A stretch of DNA of 64,000 bases from Pseudocitrobacter faecalis (GTDB lineage Bacteria; Pseudomonadota; Gammaproteobacteria; Enterobacterales; Enterobacteriaceae). Location of the stretch: assembly GCA_003315335.1 (NCBI GenBank), contig QNRL01000004.1, forward strand, positions 1 to 64,000, given 5' to 3'. Positions 45,781 to 55,098 of the stretch are shown piece by piece (the stretch's first letter is position 1; each line of letters begins with the position of its first letter). A model generated the notes under the pieces. That model did no database searches. It was not told the DNA's origin and saw only the letters and a program-made list of their open reading frames with translations. The translations under genes and the position numbers were made by a program.

Positions 45781-46917
45781 ATGGTCTTGCACTCAACGCG
45801 CTGGCTGGCGCTCAGTTACTTCACCTATTTTTTCAGCTACGGTATTTTTCTGCCTTTCTGGAGCGTCTGGCTCAAGGGCGCAGGGCTTACGCCGGAAACG
45901 ATCGGCGTTCTGCTTGGCGCGGGCCTGGTGGCGCGTTTTCTTGGTAGCCTGCTGATTGCGCCGCGTGTGAGCGATCCCTCCCGATTAATCAGCGTGTTGC
46001 GTGTTCTGGCGCTGCTAACGCTGCTGTTTGCGATGGCCTTCTGGGCCGGTAGTCACGTTGCCTGGCTGATGGTGGTGATGATTGGCTTTAACCTCTTTTT
46101 CTCGCCGCTGGTGCCGTTGACCGATGCGCTTGCCAATACCTGGCAGAAGCAAATCACCATGGATTATGGCCGGGTGCGCCTGTGGGGCTCGATTGCCTTT
46201 GTGATTGGCTCGGCGTTGACGGGCAAACTGGTTAGCTTGTTTGATTATCATGCGATTCTGGTGCTGCTAAGCCTGGGGATCGCTTCTATGCTGCTCGGTA
46301 TGCTGTTGCGGCCTTCAGTCATGCCGCAAGGGGCATCTCGTCATCAGGAGGCGGCGGGATGGCGCGCCTGGCGAACGCTGGTGGCGCAGAGCTGGCGTTT
46401 CCTCGCCTGCGTGTGCTTATTACAAGGCGCGCATGCGGCCTACTATGGTTTCAGCGCTATTTACTGGCAGGGGGCGGGTTATTCTGCTTCGGCGGTAGGG
46501 TACCTCTGGTCGCTCGGCGTGGTGGCTGAAGTGGTGATTTTTGCTCTGAGCAAAAAAGTTTTCCGCCGCTTTAGCGCGCGTGACCTGCTGCTACTGTCGG
46601 CGGTGTGCGGCGTGATTCGCTGGGGAATCATGGGCTGGACTACAGAACTACCGTGGCTGATTGTCGCGCAGATCCTGCACTGCGGAACCTTTACCGTCTG
46701 CCATCTGGCGGCCATGCGTTATATCGCCGCGCGTCAGGGAAGTGAAGTGATTCGCCTGCAGGCCGTGTACTCTGCGGTGGCGATGGGCGGCAGTATCGCG
46801 GTGATGACGGTATTCGCCGGTTTCCTGTACCAGCATCTGCACCAGGGCGTATTCTGGGTGATGGCGCTGGTGGCGCTGCCGGCGTTGATCCTGCGCCCGA
46901 AAGCGGTAACCGCTTAA
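45781..46917 (+). CDS. hcaT: Probable 3-phenylpropionic acid transporter HcaT
   Basis: Predicted inner-membrane permease of the major facilitator superfamily with about 12 hydrophobic segments, 378 residues (E. coli 379). It belongs to the nucleoside:H+ symporter-like MFS_1 group with LACY-type ends. The substrate is inferred from its constant place beside hcaR and the dioxygenase genes. The ATG follows a GGAGG site by four bases. Its stop overlaps the convergent csiE by four bases. Confidence 0.92.
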   Translation: MVLHSTRWLALSYFTYFFSYGIFLPFWSVWLKGAGLTPETIGVLLGAGLVARFLGSLLIAPRVSDPSRLISVLRVLALLTLLFAMAFWAGSHVAWLMVVMIGFNLFFSPLVPLTDALANTWQKQITMDYGRVRLWGSIAFVIGSALTGKLVSLFDYHAILVLLSLGIASMLLGMLLRPSVMPQGASRHQEAAGWRAWRTLVAQSWRFLACVCLLQGAHAAYYGFSAIYWQGAGYSASAVGYLWSLGVVAEVVIFALSKKVFRRFSARDLLLLSAVCGVIRWGIMGWTTELPWLIVAQILHCGTFTVCHLAAMRYIAARQGSEVIRLQAVYSAVAMGGSIAVMTVFAGFLYQHLHQGVFWVMALVALPALILRPKAVTA

Positions 46918-48191
46918 GCGTCGAGGATCTTGCAGATGTGCTGCCGCTGATGATCGCTTAATGGCCGATCGGCATGGATCAGCGGCGGTGAAAACAACGG
47001 CAGGGCGATTGCGTAGGGCGACACCACCAGGCTGGCACTTTTCGGCGCGCCCTCTTTCTGGAAGGTTCGCGCCGCCAGATATTTAACATTGAGCGGCAGC
47101 AGGGTGAGTTCCCGAAGCTGCTGCTCAATTTCTTGCTCCAGCGCCGGGTTATCACCCGTCAGGAGCACCACTTCTTTCTCATGTAACTCGCTCTCCTGCA
47201 TGAGCCCCGCACCAAAAATAATGGCAATCAGCGCCGCCTCTTCATGACTGAATTGCAGGGTATAGCGTGTCTCGAAATCAGCCAACGCCTCGCGCGTGGT
47301 GCGCATTAATCGCGGATACAGCCGGTCAATCTCTTCGGTGAGATGCGTATCAATGCCGATGCCGAAAATACAGCGATTCAGCGCCTGTGCAAGGTGAATA
47401 TAGAGCTGATCGCGCAGGCTTTGTTCATCACCCAGCTGTCGCCCGGCCAGTTGCTGAAAACGGTCAATAAGCTGGTCAATCGCCAGATGTAACTGACGAT
47501 CCTGCGCATGACCATCGTAAAGCGGGTTGGGCGTGCGCATCAGCATAAACAGCAGCGCCAGAAACTGTTGTTCGCTACAGTGAGGCTGCCGGTGAATGCG
47601 TCGTTGCCAGTGGCGGATAATCTCGGCGGCCACCTGAAACTCCTGAGTGGTACGGGTCCAGGTACTTTGCAGCGAGTTAAAAGTAGGGCTCTCTCCCTGA
47701 TGATGCTGAAGCAGGCAGTATTGCAGGTAGAGGCGCAAGAACTGTGTGTCGCGGCACTCGAACTGGCGTTGTAAGCTACGCCCGCAGCGGTTAACCAGCG
47801 CCTGCAAATTAGTATCGTCGTACAGCGTGCGGGCGATGCCCTGCTGTTTAAGCTGCGTTTTAAGCGCCGGGGTAAAATGGTGGCTGACAAAATGCGGGCA
47901 TAAACGGAAGGCGCGCCGCAGCCAGTGCAGTAAGCACAGGCGTAAATCGAGCGTGGTGCCTTCAATCCGATAGCTGCCGTCCGCTCCGCTGGCAATCGCC
48001 AGACGATGGTAACGCTGGATCTCCTCTCCCGTCTCGGCTATATCTTGCCGGGCCGTTGTTGCATCGACACCATTCACTTCGCCAATGAATTCGGGCGTAA
48101 TGGTATGGTCGGGAAGGTAGAACATCAGCAGCACCTGGCAGCGGCGCTGTGGACTGGAAAGCACAGATGGAGGTTCCATAAGCGTCATCAT
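46914..48191 (-). CDS. csiE: Stationary phase-inducible protein CsiE
   Basis: Protein of 425 residues (E. coli 426) with two PTS regulation (PRD)-like domains, at roughly residues 170-285 and 285-400, the second containing ETRYTLQFSHEEAALIAIIFGAGLM. In E. coli it is induced by carbon starvation under sigma-S and CRP control. It resembles antiterminators and transcription activators of the BglG/MtlR type but lacks a clear RNA-binding domain, so its target is unknown. It is divergent from the zevAB-like pair. Confidence 0.9.
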   Translation of the reverse strand: MMTLMEPPSVLSSPQRRCQVLLMFYLPDHTITPEFIGEVNGVDATTARQDIAETGEEIQRYHRLAIASGADGSYRIEGTTLDLRLCLLHWLRRAFRLCPHFVSHHFTPALKTQLKQQGIARTLYDDTNLQALVNRCGRSLQRQFECRDTQFLRLYLQYCLLQHHQGESPTFNSLQSTWTRTTQEFQVAAEIIRHWQRRIHRQPHCSEQQFLALLFMLMRTPNPLYDGHAQDRQLHLAIDQLIDRFQQLAGRQLGDEQSLRDQLYIHLAQALNRCIFGIGIDTHLTEEIDRLYPRLMRTTREALADFETRYTLQFSHEEAALIAIIFGAGLMQESELHEKEVVLLTGDNPALEQEIEQQLRELTLLPLNVKYLAARTFQKEGAPKSASLVVSPYAIALPLFSPPLIHADRPLSDHQRQHICKILDA

Positions 48192-48313
48192 CTGAAAGAT
48201 TCCAGTTTGCGTTTTTGATAAGAATAGCTAAAGGATAGTCTTTCGTCGGAGTGCTCAGCCTCTTTACGTAAGGAATATCGGCGTCGGTCACAGAATTTTT
48301 CACTGAGGAACGG

Positions 48314-48952
48314 ATGAAGAGAGTGAAACAAAGCGTAAGTCTGCTCTTTTTCGCGGTTTTATCGCCTAGCGCCCAGGCGCACCCGCATAGCTTTATCACC
48401 CTGACGACGCAGGTCGTGGCACAGGATGGGCAGATGAGCGGTCTGAAAATGCGCTGGGTAATGGATGAATTAACATCAGCAGACCTGTTGTATGACGCCG
48501 GAAAGGCTAAACCGGGCGATGAAGTGTGGAAAAAACTGGCGGCGGAGGTGATGGCTAACGTGCTGGGCCAGCACTACTTCACCGAATTCTGGCACAACGG
48601 CAAAAAGGTAAAATTTGAAAATCTGCCAACTGACTACGGTCTGGCGCGGGAGGGGCATCAGGCGGTGCTGACGTTTACGCTGCCGCTGGCGAATCCCCAG
48701 ACGTTAGCCGGGCAGACCTATTCCTTCTCGACGTTTGATCCAACCTATTACGTCGATATGCACTATGAAAAGGACGGGGATGTCTCGCTGCCCGCGAGTT
48801 TGCAATCGGCCTGCAAACTGGCGGTGCATACGCCGCAGCCCAGTGAAGAGATGATGTCATATGCGTTGTCGCTCGATAAAGAAGATGCGCCGGATGAAGA
48901 CATGGAACTTGGCAAACAATTTGCCCAGAAGGTGACGCTAACATGTCAGTGA
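48314..48952 (+). CDS. DUF1007 periplasmic protein, ZevA-like
   Basis: Predicted periplasmic protein of 212 residues. A signal peptide (KQSVSLLFFAVLSPSAQA) should be cut to leave a mature N-terminus HPHSFITL, the His-rich start typical of DUF1007 proteins. No other motif is recognised. In Haemophilus influenzae a DUF1007 gene (zevA) beside a NicO permease gene (zevB) was linked to zinc uptake, and the same pair occurs here. The metal is not shown by sequence. It overlaps the next gene by ten bases. E. coli K-12 has yfhR at this locus. Confidence 0.82.
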   Translation: MKRVKQSVSLLFFAVLSPSAQAHPHSFITLTTQVVAQDGQMSGLKMRWVMDELTSADLLYDAGKAKPGDEVWKKLAAEVMANVLGQHYFTEFWHNGKKVKFENLPTDYGLAREGHQAVLTFTLPLANPQTLAGQTYSFSTFDPTYYVDMHYEKDGDVSLPASLQSACKLAVHTPQPSEEMMSYALSLDKEDAPDEDMELGKQFAQKVTLTCQ

Positions 48953-49923
48953 ATGCGCTCGTTAAACGCCCGTCACACCGCTGGCTGGCGCTCTGGCCGT
49001 TGGCCGTTTTTCTGCTGCTGAGCGTGCTGGCGGGTTTCTGGCTGTGGCAGGCATGGCCGCAAATCATGATAAAAAGCATCATCTGGCAGCGTGAAGTGAA
49101 TCAGCAGATGAGCGGATTGCTGAAGGCGGTGGCGGAGAATTCAACCCAGGCGGGCGGCTCGCTGCTGCTGTTTAGCTTTATCTACGGCGTGCTGCATGCG
49201 CTGGGGCCGGGGCACGGCAAAGTGGTGATTGCCACCTGGCTGGCTACGCATCCCTCAAAGCTTAAATCAAGTATTGGCCTGACGCTGGCCTCGTCACTGT
49301 TACAGGGGCTGGTGGCGATTGCGCTGGTCGTGGTGGTGTTAACGCTGCTGCAATTACCCGCGCGACAGCTTCACGTGAGCGGGTTCTGGCTGGAGAAAGC
49401 CAGCTATGCGCTGGTGGGCGTGTTGGGGCTGATGCTGTGTTGGCGAGCGTTGAAAACGCTACGACGACTGCTGCGTAAACCTGCTTTCACCGCGTTTAAA
49501 CCACTTCACATTCATGATGAACACTGCGGATGCGGGCATAAACATCTGCCCGACCCGGAGCAAATTCGCAGCGGCGACGACTGGCGCGCGCGCCTGATGG
49601 TGGTGCTCTCGATGGGCATGCGTCCGTGCTCTGGCGCAATTATGGTGCTGTTATTCAGTAAAGTGATTGGCGTATTTGCCTGGGGAATGGCATCGGCGCT
49701 GGCAATGGCGGCGGGTACGTCTCTGACCATCTCATCGCTTGCGCTACTGGTGCACAGTTTCCGCCAGCTGGCGGTGCGGCTGAGTGGAAATCGAGCGCCG
49801 GTATTATGGCGACAGGTGGGCTGGACAACGCTGGCATTAGCCGGTGGCGCGCTATTGATGACAGCGGCGGTGGTGATGTGGGTGAGTGCGGTGCCGGTTG
49901 GGCGGGGGATGCGGCCGTTTTAA
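48943..49923 (+). CDS. NicO/RcnA-type metal permease, ZevB-like
   Basis: Inner-membrane protein of 326 residues with about seven hydrophobic segments. NicO family motifs are present: GVLHALGPGHGKVVIATWL (near residue 82) and SMGMRPCSGAIMVLLFSKV (near 223). Between them a His- and Cys-rich loop (HIHDEHCGCGHKH, about 188-200) looks metal-binding. Relatives include nickel/cobalt efflux RcnA and zinc-linked ZevB. The pairing with a DUF1007 gene favours the ZevAB type. Direction and metal are open. Confidence 0.82.
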   Translation: MSVNALVKRPSHRWLALWPLAVFLLLSVLAGFWLWQAWPQIMIKSIIWQREVNQQMSGLLKAVAENSTQAGGSLLLFSFIYGVLHALGPGHGKVVIATWLATHPSKLKSSIGLTLASSLLQGLVAIALVVVVLTLLQLPARQLHVSGFWLEKASYALVGVLGLMLCWRALKTLRRLLRKPAFTAFKPLHIHDEHCGCGHKHLPDPEQIRSGDDWRARLMVVLSMGMRPCSGAIMVLLFSKVIGVFAWGMASALAMAAGTSLTISSLALLVHSFRQLAVRLSGNRAPVLWRQVGWTTLALAGGALLMTAAVVMWVSAVPVGRGMRPF

Positions 49924-49956
49924 AAGTGGGATGAGGGATACACTGACATTTTTGTC

Positions 49957-49985
49957 GGCCCGGTAAGCGTGAGCGCCACCGGGCA
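49957..49985. repeat. REP-like palindrome between zevB-like gene and suhB
   Basis: GCCCGGTAAGCG (49958-49969) pairs with CGCCACCGGGC (49974-49984), with mismatches inside the stem. This is the REP class with GCCCGGTGGCGC arms. It sits between two convergent stop codons. Confidence 0.75.
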
Positions 49986-49995
49986 CAACAATTGT

Positions 49996-50799
49996 TTAGC
50001 GCTTCAGCGCTTCGCTCAACTGGTCACGCATGTTCGCCAGCATCGCTTTGACAACGCGTGCGTTACCCGCAACCACGTTGCCGGTCATCATGTAGTTATG
50101 ACCACCGGTGAAATCGCACACCAGAGCGCCCGCTTCGCGCGCCAGCAGTTCACCTGCGGCGAAATCCCACGGCTTCAGACCAATTTCAAAGAAACCATCT
50201 ACGCGGCCTGCGGCAACGTAAGCCAGATCCAGCGCTGCGGAACCGGTGCGACGGAAGTCGGCACATTCGGTGAACAGGTTACCCAGAATATTCATGTATG
50301 CAGGAGCGTGCTGTTTGGCTTTGAACGGGAAACCGGTCGCCAGAATCGTGCCGTCGAGGTCACGCGCGGTGCTGCAGCGCAGACGGTAGCCGTTCAGCTG
50401 TGCGCCCTGACCACGAGTCGCGGTGAAGAGTTCGTTACGCATGGGATCGTAAACCACCGCAACTTCAGTACGGCCTTTGATGCGTACGGCGATGGAGACC
50501 GCAAAGTGCGGCAGACGTTTAACGAAGTTAGTGGTGCCATCCAGTGGATCGATAACCCATTGAACATCCAGATCGTCGCCAACATGTTCACCGCTTTCTT
50601 CGGTGATAATGGTGTGTTGCGGGTAAGATTTGCGAATGGTTTCGATGATAATGGCTTCAGCCGCTTTATCAACGTTGGTCACGAAATCGTTGCTGCCTTT
50701 CTGGCTGGTTTCAACAGAATCAGGCGTTTCGTAATGTTTGGCAATCAGGTTACCCGCCTTGCGCGCGGCGCGCACGGCGATGTTCAGCATCGGATGCAT
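49996..50799 (-). CDS. suhB: Inositol-1-monophosphatase SuhB
   Basis: Magnesium-dependent inositol monophosphatase that also works as a ribosome-assembly factor within rRNA antitermination complexes. The protein has 267 residues, as in E. coli. The metal site is formed by EESG (about residue 67) and WVIDPLDGTTNFVKRLPHF (about 81-99), with WDFAAGELLAREAGA near 212. ATG at 50799 gives the known N-terminus MHPMLNIAVRAARKAG; a start farther upstream would add an unrelated extension. It is divergent from trmJ. Confidence 0.97.
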   Translation of the reverse strand: MHPMLNIAVRAARKAGNLIAKHYETPDSVETSQKGSNDFVTNVDKAAEAIIIETIRKSYPQHTIITEESGEHVGDDLDVQWVIDPLDGTTNFVKRLPHFAVSIAVRIKGRTEVAVVYDPMRNELFTATRGQGAQLNGYRLRCSTARDLDGTILATGFPFKAKQHAPAYMNILGNLFTECADFRRTGSAALDLAYVAAGRVDGFFEIGLKPWDFAAGELLAREAGALVCDFTGGHNYMMTGNVVAGNARVVKAMLANMRDQLSEALKR

Positions 50800-50920
50800 C
50801 AGGTTACTCTCACTGGATGTTAAAGAACGGGGAAAAACGGCGCATATCATAACAGCGAATTCGGACTCTGTCTTCGCTTTATGATAATATGGCCGAATAA
50901 TCTTTAGACGAAGAAAGACA

Positions 50921-51655
50921 ATGCTGCAAAATATTCGAATTGTGCTGGTTGAAACCTCTCACACCGGCAATATGGGCTCTGTGGCCCGCGCCATGAAAAC
51001 CATGGGTTTAACCAATCTTTGGCTGGTAAATCCGCTGGTAAAACCTGACTCCCAGGCTATCGCTCTGGCCGCCGGGGCCAGCGATGTCATTGGTAGCGCC
51101 AATATTGTCGATACGCTCGATGAAGCGTTGGCAGGGTGCAGCCTGGTGGTAGGTACCAGCGCGCGTTCGCGCACGCTGCCGTGGCCGATGCTCGACCCGC
51201 GCGAATGTGGGCTGAAAAGCGTTGCTGAAGCGGAACACGCGCCGGTGGCGCTGGTGTTTGGCCGTGAGCGCGTTGGCCTGACCAACGAAGAATTGCAAAA
51301 ATGCCATTATCACGTCGCGATTGCCGCTAACCCGGAATACAGCTCGTTGAACCTGGCGATGGCGGTGCAGGTTATCTCTTATGAGGTGCGCATGGCGTGG
51401 CTGGCGGCGCAGGAAAGCGGTGAAGCAAAAGCCGAGCACGACGAAACGCCGTATCCGCTGGTCGATGATCTGGAACGTTTCTATGGTCATCTGGAACAAA
51501 CGCTGCTGAGTACCGGTTTTATCCGCGAAAACCATCCGGGGCAGGTCATGAACAAACTGCGTCGTTTGTTTACGCGCGCGCGTCCAGAAAGCCAGGAGCT
51601 GAATATCCTGCGCGGGATTCTGGCGTCGATTGAGCAGCAGAATAAGAAGTCATAA
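50921..51655 (+). CDS. trmJ: tRNA (cytidine(32)/uridine(32)-2'-O)-methyltransferase TrmJ
   Basis: Methylates the ribose of nucleotide 32 in several tRNAs. The protein has 244 residues (E. coli 246). The SPOUT domain (about 1-165) contains [35 protein letters not shown] and [10 protein letters not shown], the trefoil-knot SAM site. A helical C-terminus follows. It is monocistronic, ahead of iscR on the same strand, with a paired repeat in between. Confidence 0.97.
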   Translation: MLQNIRIVLVETSHTGNMGSVARAMKTMGLTNLWLVNPLVKPDSQAIALAAGASDVIGSANIVDTLDEALAGCSLVVGTSARSRTLPWPMLDPRECGLKSVAEAEHAPVALVFGRERVGLTNEELQKCHYHVAIAANPEYSSLNLAMAVQVISYEVRMAWLAAQESGEAKAEHDETPYPLVDDLERFYGHLEQTLLSTGFIRENHPGQVMNKLRRLFTRARPESQELNILRGILASIEQQNKKS

Positions 51656-51661
51656 GGGCCA

Positions 51662-51750
51662 CCCTCACCCTAACCCTCTCCCTGAGGGAGAGGGGACAGA
51701 TTGTGCGCGGTGTTCCCCCTCTCCCTGTGGGAGAGGGCCGGGGTGAGGGC
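51662..51750. repeat. Paired CCCTCTCCC/GGGAGAGGG repeat, trmJ-iscR
   Basis: A left unit starting CCCTCACCCTAACCC and an inverted right unit ending GGGGTGAGGG bracket a spacer with ATTGTGCGCGGT. It is the same family as the elements at 36941 and 58863. It begins seven bases after the trmJ stop and ends 22 bases before the IscR boxes. Confidence 0.9.
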
Positions 51751-51772
51751 AACAGACCGCACTGAATGTTAA

Positions 51773-51822
51773 ATACCTGACTAAATTACTCAAGTAAATA
51801 GTTGACCATTTTACTCGGGAAT
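51773..51822. promoter_or_regulatory. Two tandem IscR type-1 boxes at the iscR promoter
   Basis: Two 25-base matches to the IscR type-1 motif (ATA-SYYGACT...-style) lie end to end: 51773-51797 begins ATACCTGACTAAATTACT, 51798-51822 begins ATAGTTGACCATTTTACT. The second covers TTGACC (51802-51807), the likely -35. Cluster-loaded IscR would block the promoter, so the operon rises when clusters are short. Confidence 0.88.
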
Positions 51823-51905
51823 GTCAGACTTGGTCCTGCTATGCAATACCCCCACATAAATTATTAAAAACCCCGGGCAGGGGCGAGTTTGAGGTTAAGT
51901 AAGAC

Positions 51906-52397
51906 ATGAGACTGACATCTAAAGGGCGTTACGCCGTGACCGCGATGCTGGACGTTGCACTCAACTCCGAAGCGGGCCCGGTGCCGTTGGCCGATATTTC
52001 AGAACGACAGGGAATTTCACTTTCCTACCTGGAGCAGCTTTTCTCCCGTCTGCGTAAAAATGGTCTGGTATCCAGCGTTCGTGGCCCAGGCGGCGGCTAT
52101 CTGCTGGGTAAAGAAGCTAACCACATCGCGGTTGGCGAAGTTATCAGCGCAGTTGACGAATCCGTCGACGCGACCCGTTGCCAGGGTAAAGGCGGCTGTC
52201 AGGGGGGCGATAAATGCCTGACTCACGCGCTGTGGCGCGACCTGAGCGATCGCCTGACCGGTTTTCTGAACAACATCACGCTGGGCGAACTGGTCAATAA
52301 CCAGGAAGTGCTGGATGTGTCTGGTCGCCAGCACACCCATGAAACCACGCGCAGCACCCGTGCGCAAGACGCAATCGACGTCAAACTGCGTGCGTAA
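51906..52397 (+). CDS. iscR: Fe-S cluster-responsive regulator IscR
   Basis: Rrf2-family repressor of its own operon that carries a [2Fe-2S] cluster. The protein has 163 residues (E. coli 162). The winged helix is in [28 protein letters not shown] (about residues 28-55). The ligands are C92, C98, C104 and H107. Apo-IscR binds a different (type-2) motif and activates the suf operon. It heads iscRSUA-hscBA-fdx-iscX, and its own boxes lie upstream. Confidence 0.98.
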   Translation: MRLTSKGRYAVTAMLDVALNSEAGPVPLADISERQGISLSYLEQLFSRLRKNGLVSSVRGPGGGYLLGKEANHIAVGEVISAVDESVDATRCQGKGGCQGGDKCLTHALWRDLSDRLTGFLNNITLGELVNNQEVLDVSGRQHTHETTRSTRAQDAIDVKLRA

Positions 52398-52443
52398 TAT
52401 AACTATCCGCGCGACGGATAAGAAAGAGATTTCAGAATCAGGC

Positions 52444-52462
52444 CGGAGCGTACCGCGCTCCG
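52444..52462 (+). other. Hairpin in the iscR-iscS intergenic region
   Basis: CGGAGCG (52444-52450) pairs perfectly with CGCTCCG (52456-52462) around a five-base loop, with no T tract. In E. coli a structure here protects the iscR part of the message when the sRNA RyhB promotes decay of the iscSUA part; this hairpin is in the equivalent place. Confidence 0.65.
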
Positions 52463-52532
52463 TCTCCTCGGTCGTACATCCAGCCGATAGCCTGATTCCT
52501 TGCATTGAAGCGATGTACGGAGTTTAAGAGCA

Positions 52533-53747
52533 ATGAAATTACCGATTTATCTCGATTACTCCGCAACCACGCCGGTGGACCCGCGTGTTGCCGAGAAAAT
52601 GATGCAGTTTTTGACCCTGGACGGAACCTTTGGTAACCCGGCCTCCCGTTCTCACCGTTTTGGCTGGCAGGCTGAAGAAGCGGTAGATATCGCCCGTAAT
52701 CAGATTGCCGATCTGGTCGGTGCGGATCCGCGCGAAATCGTCTTCACCTCCGGTGCAACCGAATCGGACAACCTGGCAATTAAAGGTGCAGCCAACTTTT
52801 ATCAGAAAAAAGGCAAGCACATTATTACCAGCAAAACCGAGCATAAAGCTGTGCTGGACACCTGCCGTCAGCTTGAGCGTGAAGGTTTTGAAGTCACCTA
52901 CCTTGCCCCTCAGCGCAACGGTATCATTGACCTGAAAGAACTCGAAGCGGCGATGCGTGATGACACCATCCTCGTTTCTATCATGCACGTGAACAACGAA
53001 ATCGGTGTGGTACAGGACATCGCGACCATCGGCGAAATGTGCCGTGCGCGCGGTATTGTTTACCACGTTGATGCGACCCAGAGCGTGGGCAAACTGCCTA
53101 TCGACCTGAGCCAGCTGAAAGTTGACCTGATGTCCTTCTCCGGCCACAAAATCTATGGCCCGAAAGGCATTGGCGCGCTGTATGTGCGTCGTAAACCGCG
53201 TATCCGCATCGAAGCACAGATGCACGGCGGCGGTCACGAGCGCGGCATGCGTTCCGGTACTCTGCCTGTTCACCAGATCGTCGGCATGGGCGAAGCTTAC
53301 CGTATCGCGAAAGAAGAGATGGAAACCGAAATGGCCCGTCTGCGCGGTCTGCGTAACCGTCTGTGGAACGGCGTGAAGGATATGGAAGAAGTTTACCTGA
53401 ACGGTGACCTTGAGCAGGGCGCACCGAACATCCTTAACGTCAGCTTCAACTTTGTTGAAGGTGAATCGCTGATTATGGCGCTGAAAGATCTGGCCGTGTC
53501 TTCCGGTTCCGCCTGTACGTCTGCAAGCCTCGAGCCATCCTACGTGCTGCGCGCACTGGGTATGACCGACGAGCTGGCACACAGCTCTATCCGTTTCTCT
53601 TTAGGTCGTTTTACTACCGAAGAAGAGATTGACTACACCATTCAACTGGTTCGTAACTCCATTGGCCGTCTGCGCGACCTTTCTCCTCTGTGGGAAATGT
53701 TCAAACAGGGCGTGGATCTGAACAGCATCGAATGGTCACATCACTAA
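52533..53747 (+). CDS. iscS: Cysteine desulfurase IscS
   Basis: PLP enzyme that takes sulfur from cysteine and hands it to IscU, TusA, ThiI and others. The 404 residues equal the E. coli length. The PLP lysine is in [12 protein letters not shown] (about residue 206), and the persulfide Cys is in [14 protein letters not shown] (about 328), on the mobile loop. The start follows AAGAGCA. It is 135 bases after iscR; RyhB control of this gap is known in E. coli. Confidence 0.99.
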   Translation: MKLPIYLDYSATTPVDPRVAEKMMQFLTLDGTFGNPASRSHRFGWQAEEAVDIARNQIADLVGADPREIVFTSGATESDNLAIKGAANFYQKKGKHIITSKTEHKAVLDTCRQLEREGFEVTYLAPQRNGIIDLKELEAAMRDDTILVSIMHVNNEIGVVQDIATIGEMCRARGIVYHVDATQSVGKLPIDLSQLKVDLMSFSGHKIYGPKGIGALYVRRKPRIRIEAQMHGGGHERGMRSGTLPVHQIVGMGEAYRIAKEEMETEMARLRGLRNRLWNGVKDMEEVYLNGDLEQGAPNILNVSFNFVEGESLIMALKDLAVSSGSACTSASLEPSYVLRALGMTDELAHSSIRFSLGRFTTEEEIDYTIQLVRNSIGRLRDLSPLWEMFKQGVDLNSIEWSHH

Positions 53748-53771
53748 TCGGTAGATAAGAGGAATTCAATC

Positions 53772-54158
53772 ATGGCATACAGCGAAAAAGTTATTGATCA
53801 TTACGAGAACCCGCGCAACGTTGGCTCTTTCGACAACAGCGATGAGAGCGTCGGTAGCGGCATGGTTGGCGCACCAGCGTGTGGCGACGTGATGAAGTTG
53901 CAGATCAAAGTCAACAATGAAGGTATCATTGAAGACGCGCGTTTCAAGACCTATGGCTGCGGTTCTGCCATTGCGTCCAGTTCGCTGGTTACCGAATGGG
54001 TAAAAGGCAAGTCTCTGGACGAAGCACAGGCGATTAAAAACACCGACATCGCAGACGAGCTTGAACTGCCGCCAGTGAAAATTCACTGCTCTATCCTGGC
54101 AGAAGACGCGATTAAAGCCGCCATTGCGGATTACAAAAGCAAACGTGAAGCAAAATAA
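53772..54158 (+). CDS. iscU: Iron-sulfur cluster scaffold IscU
   Basis: Scaffold on which [2Fe-2S] and [4Fe-4S] clusters are built. The 128 residues equal the E. coli length. The cluster ligands C37, C63 and C106 are all present, and the HscA-recognition peptide LPPVK is at residues 99-103. It lies 24 bases after iscS with an AGAGGAATT site. Confidence 0.99.
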   Translation: MAYSEKVIDHYENPRNVGSFDNSDESVGSGMVGAPACGDVMKLQIKVNNEGIIEDARFKTYGCGSAIASSSLVTEWVKGKSLDEAQAIKNTDIADELELPPVKIHCSILAEDAIKAAIADYKSKREAK

Positions 54159-54174
54159 GAATTGAGGTTTTGTT

Positions 54175-54498
54175 ATGTCGATTACATTGAGCGACAGTGC
54201 AGCAGCGCGAGTCAATACCTTCCTGGCCAACCGTGGTAAAGGGTTTGGTCTGCGTCTGGGCGTGAGAACTTCCGGCTGCTCGGGTATGGCGTATGTACTG
54301 GAATTTGTTGATGAACCTGCGGCAGAAGATACCGTGTTCGAAGACAAAGGCGTGAAGGTAGTGATCGACGGTAAAAGCCTGCAATTCCTCGACGGCACTC
54401 AACTGGACTTCGTTAAAGAAGGCCTGAACGAAGGGTTTAAATTCACCAACCCGAACGTCAAAGATGAGTGCGGTTGCGGCGAAAGCTTTAACGTGTAA
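54175..54498 (+). CDS. iscA: Iron-sulfur cluster carrier IscA
   Basis: A-type carrier that passes clusters to target proteins, mainly [4Fe-4S] ones under aerobic growth. The protein has 107 residues, as in E. coli. The three conserved cysteines are C35, C99 and C101 (CSGMAY and CGCGESFNV). It precedes a hairpin that may lower expression of the following chaperone genes. Confidence 0.98.
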   Translation: MSITLSDSAAARVNTFLANRGKGFGLRLGVRTSGCSGMAYVLEFVDEPAAEDTVFEDKGVKVVIDGKSLQFLDGTQLDFVKEGLNEGFKFTNPNVKDECGCGESFNV

Positions 54499-54512
54499 CT
54501 GAACGTCACCAA

Positions 54513-54547
54513 CCCCACCGCAGGCCATCTGTGGGTGGGGTTTTGTT
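54513..54547 (+). terminator. Internal terminator between iscA and hscB
   Basis: CCCCACC (54513-54519) pairs with GGTGGGG (54534-54540), with further pairing inside (CAG/CTG), then TTTTGTTTT. It sits in the middle of the operon, so partial termination would give less hscBA-fdx-iscX than iscSUA. Confidence 0.82.
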
Positions 54548-54567
54548 TTATTTACCCTGAGATTGTT

Positions 54568-55083
54568 ATGGATTACTTCAGCCTCTTCGGGTTACCCGCC
54601 CACTATCACGTCGATACTCAGGCCCTTGCGACCCGTTTTCAGGATCTGCAACGTCAGAACCATCCCGACAAATTCGCCAGCGCAAGCGAGGCCGAACAAC
54701 TGGCCGCAGTACAACGCTCCGCAACCATTAATCAGGCCTGGCAAACGCTGCGCCATCCGCTGCCGCGCGCAGAGTATCTGCTTTCGCTGCACGGATTTGA
54801 TTTAGCCAGCGAGCAGCACACGGTGCGCGATACCGCCTTTCTGATGGAACAACTGGAACTGCGCGAAGAGCTGGACGAGATTGAACAGGCGAAGGATGAC
54901 GCGCGGCTGGAAGGGTTTATTAAACGCGTGAAAGCGATGTTCGACACTCGCCATCAGCAGATGGTGAAAGAATTAGACGATGAAGCGTGGGAGACGGCGG
55001 CCGATACCGTGCGTAAACTGCGTTTTCTCGATAAACTGCGCAGCAGTGCTGAACAACTCGAAGAAAAACTGCTCGACTATTAA
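54568..55083 (+). CDS. hscB: Co-chaperone HscB
   Basis: J-domain partner that brings IscU to HscA and stimulates its ATPase. The protein has 171 residues, the E. coli length. The J domain covers about 1-75 with the HPD motif in NHPDKFASA (residues 32-34). A three-helix C-terminal domain binds IscU. ATG at 54568 gives the family start [10 protein letters not shown]; an upstream start would overlap the terminator. Confidence 0.97.
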   Translation: MDYFSLFGLPAHYHVDTQALATRFQDLQRQNHPDKFASASEAEQLAAVQRSATINQAWQTLRHPLPRAEYLLSLHGFDLASEQHTVRDTAFLMEQLELREELDEIEQAKDDARLEGFIKRVKAMFDTRHQQMVKELDDEAWETAADTVRKLRFLDKLRSSAEQLEEKLLDY

Positions 55084-55098
55084 TTTCGGAAGCTCAAT

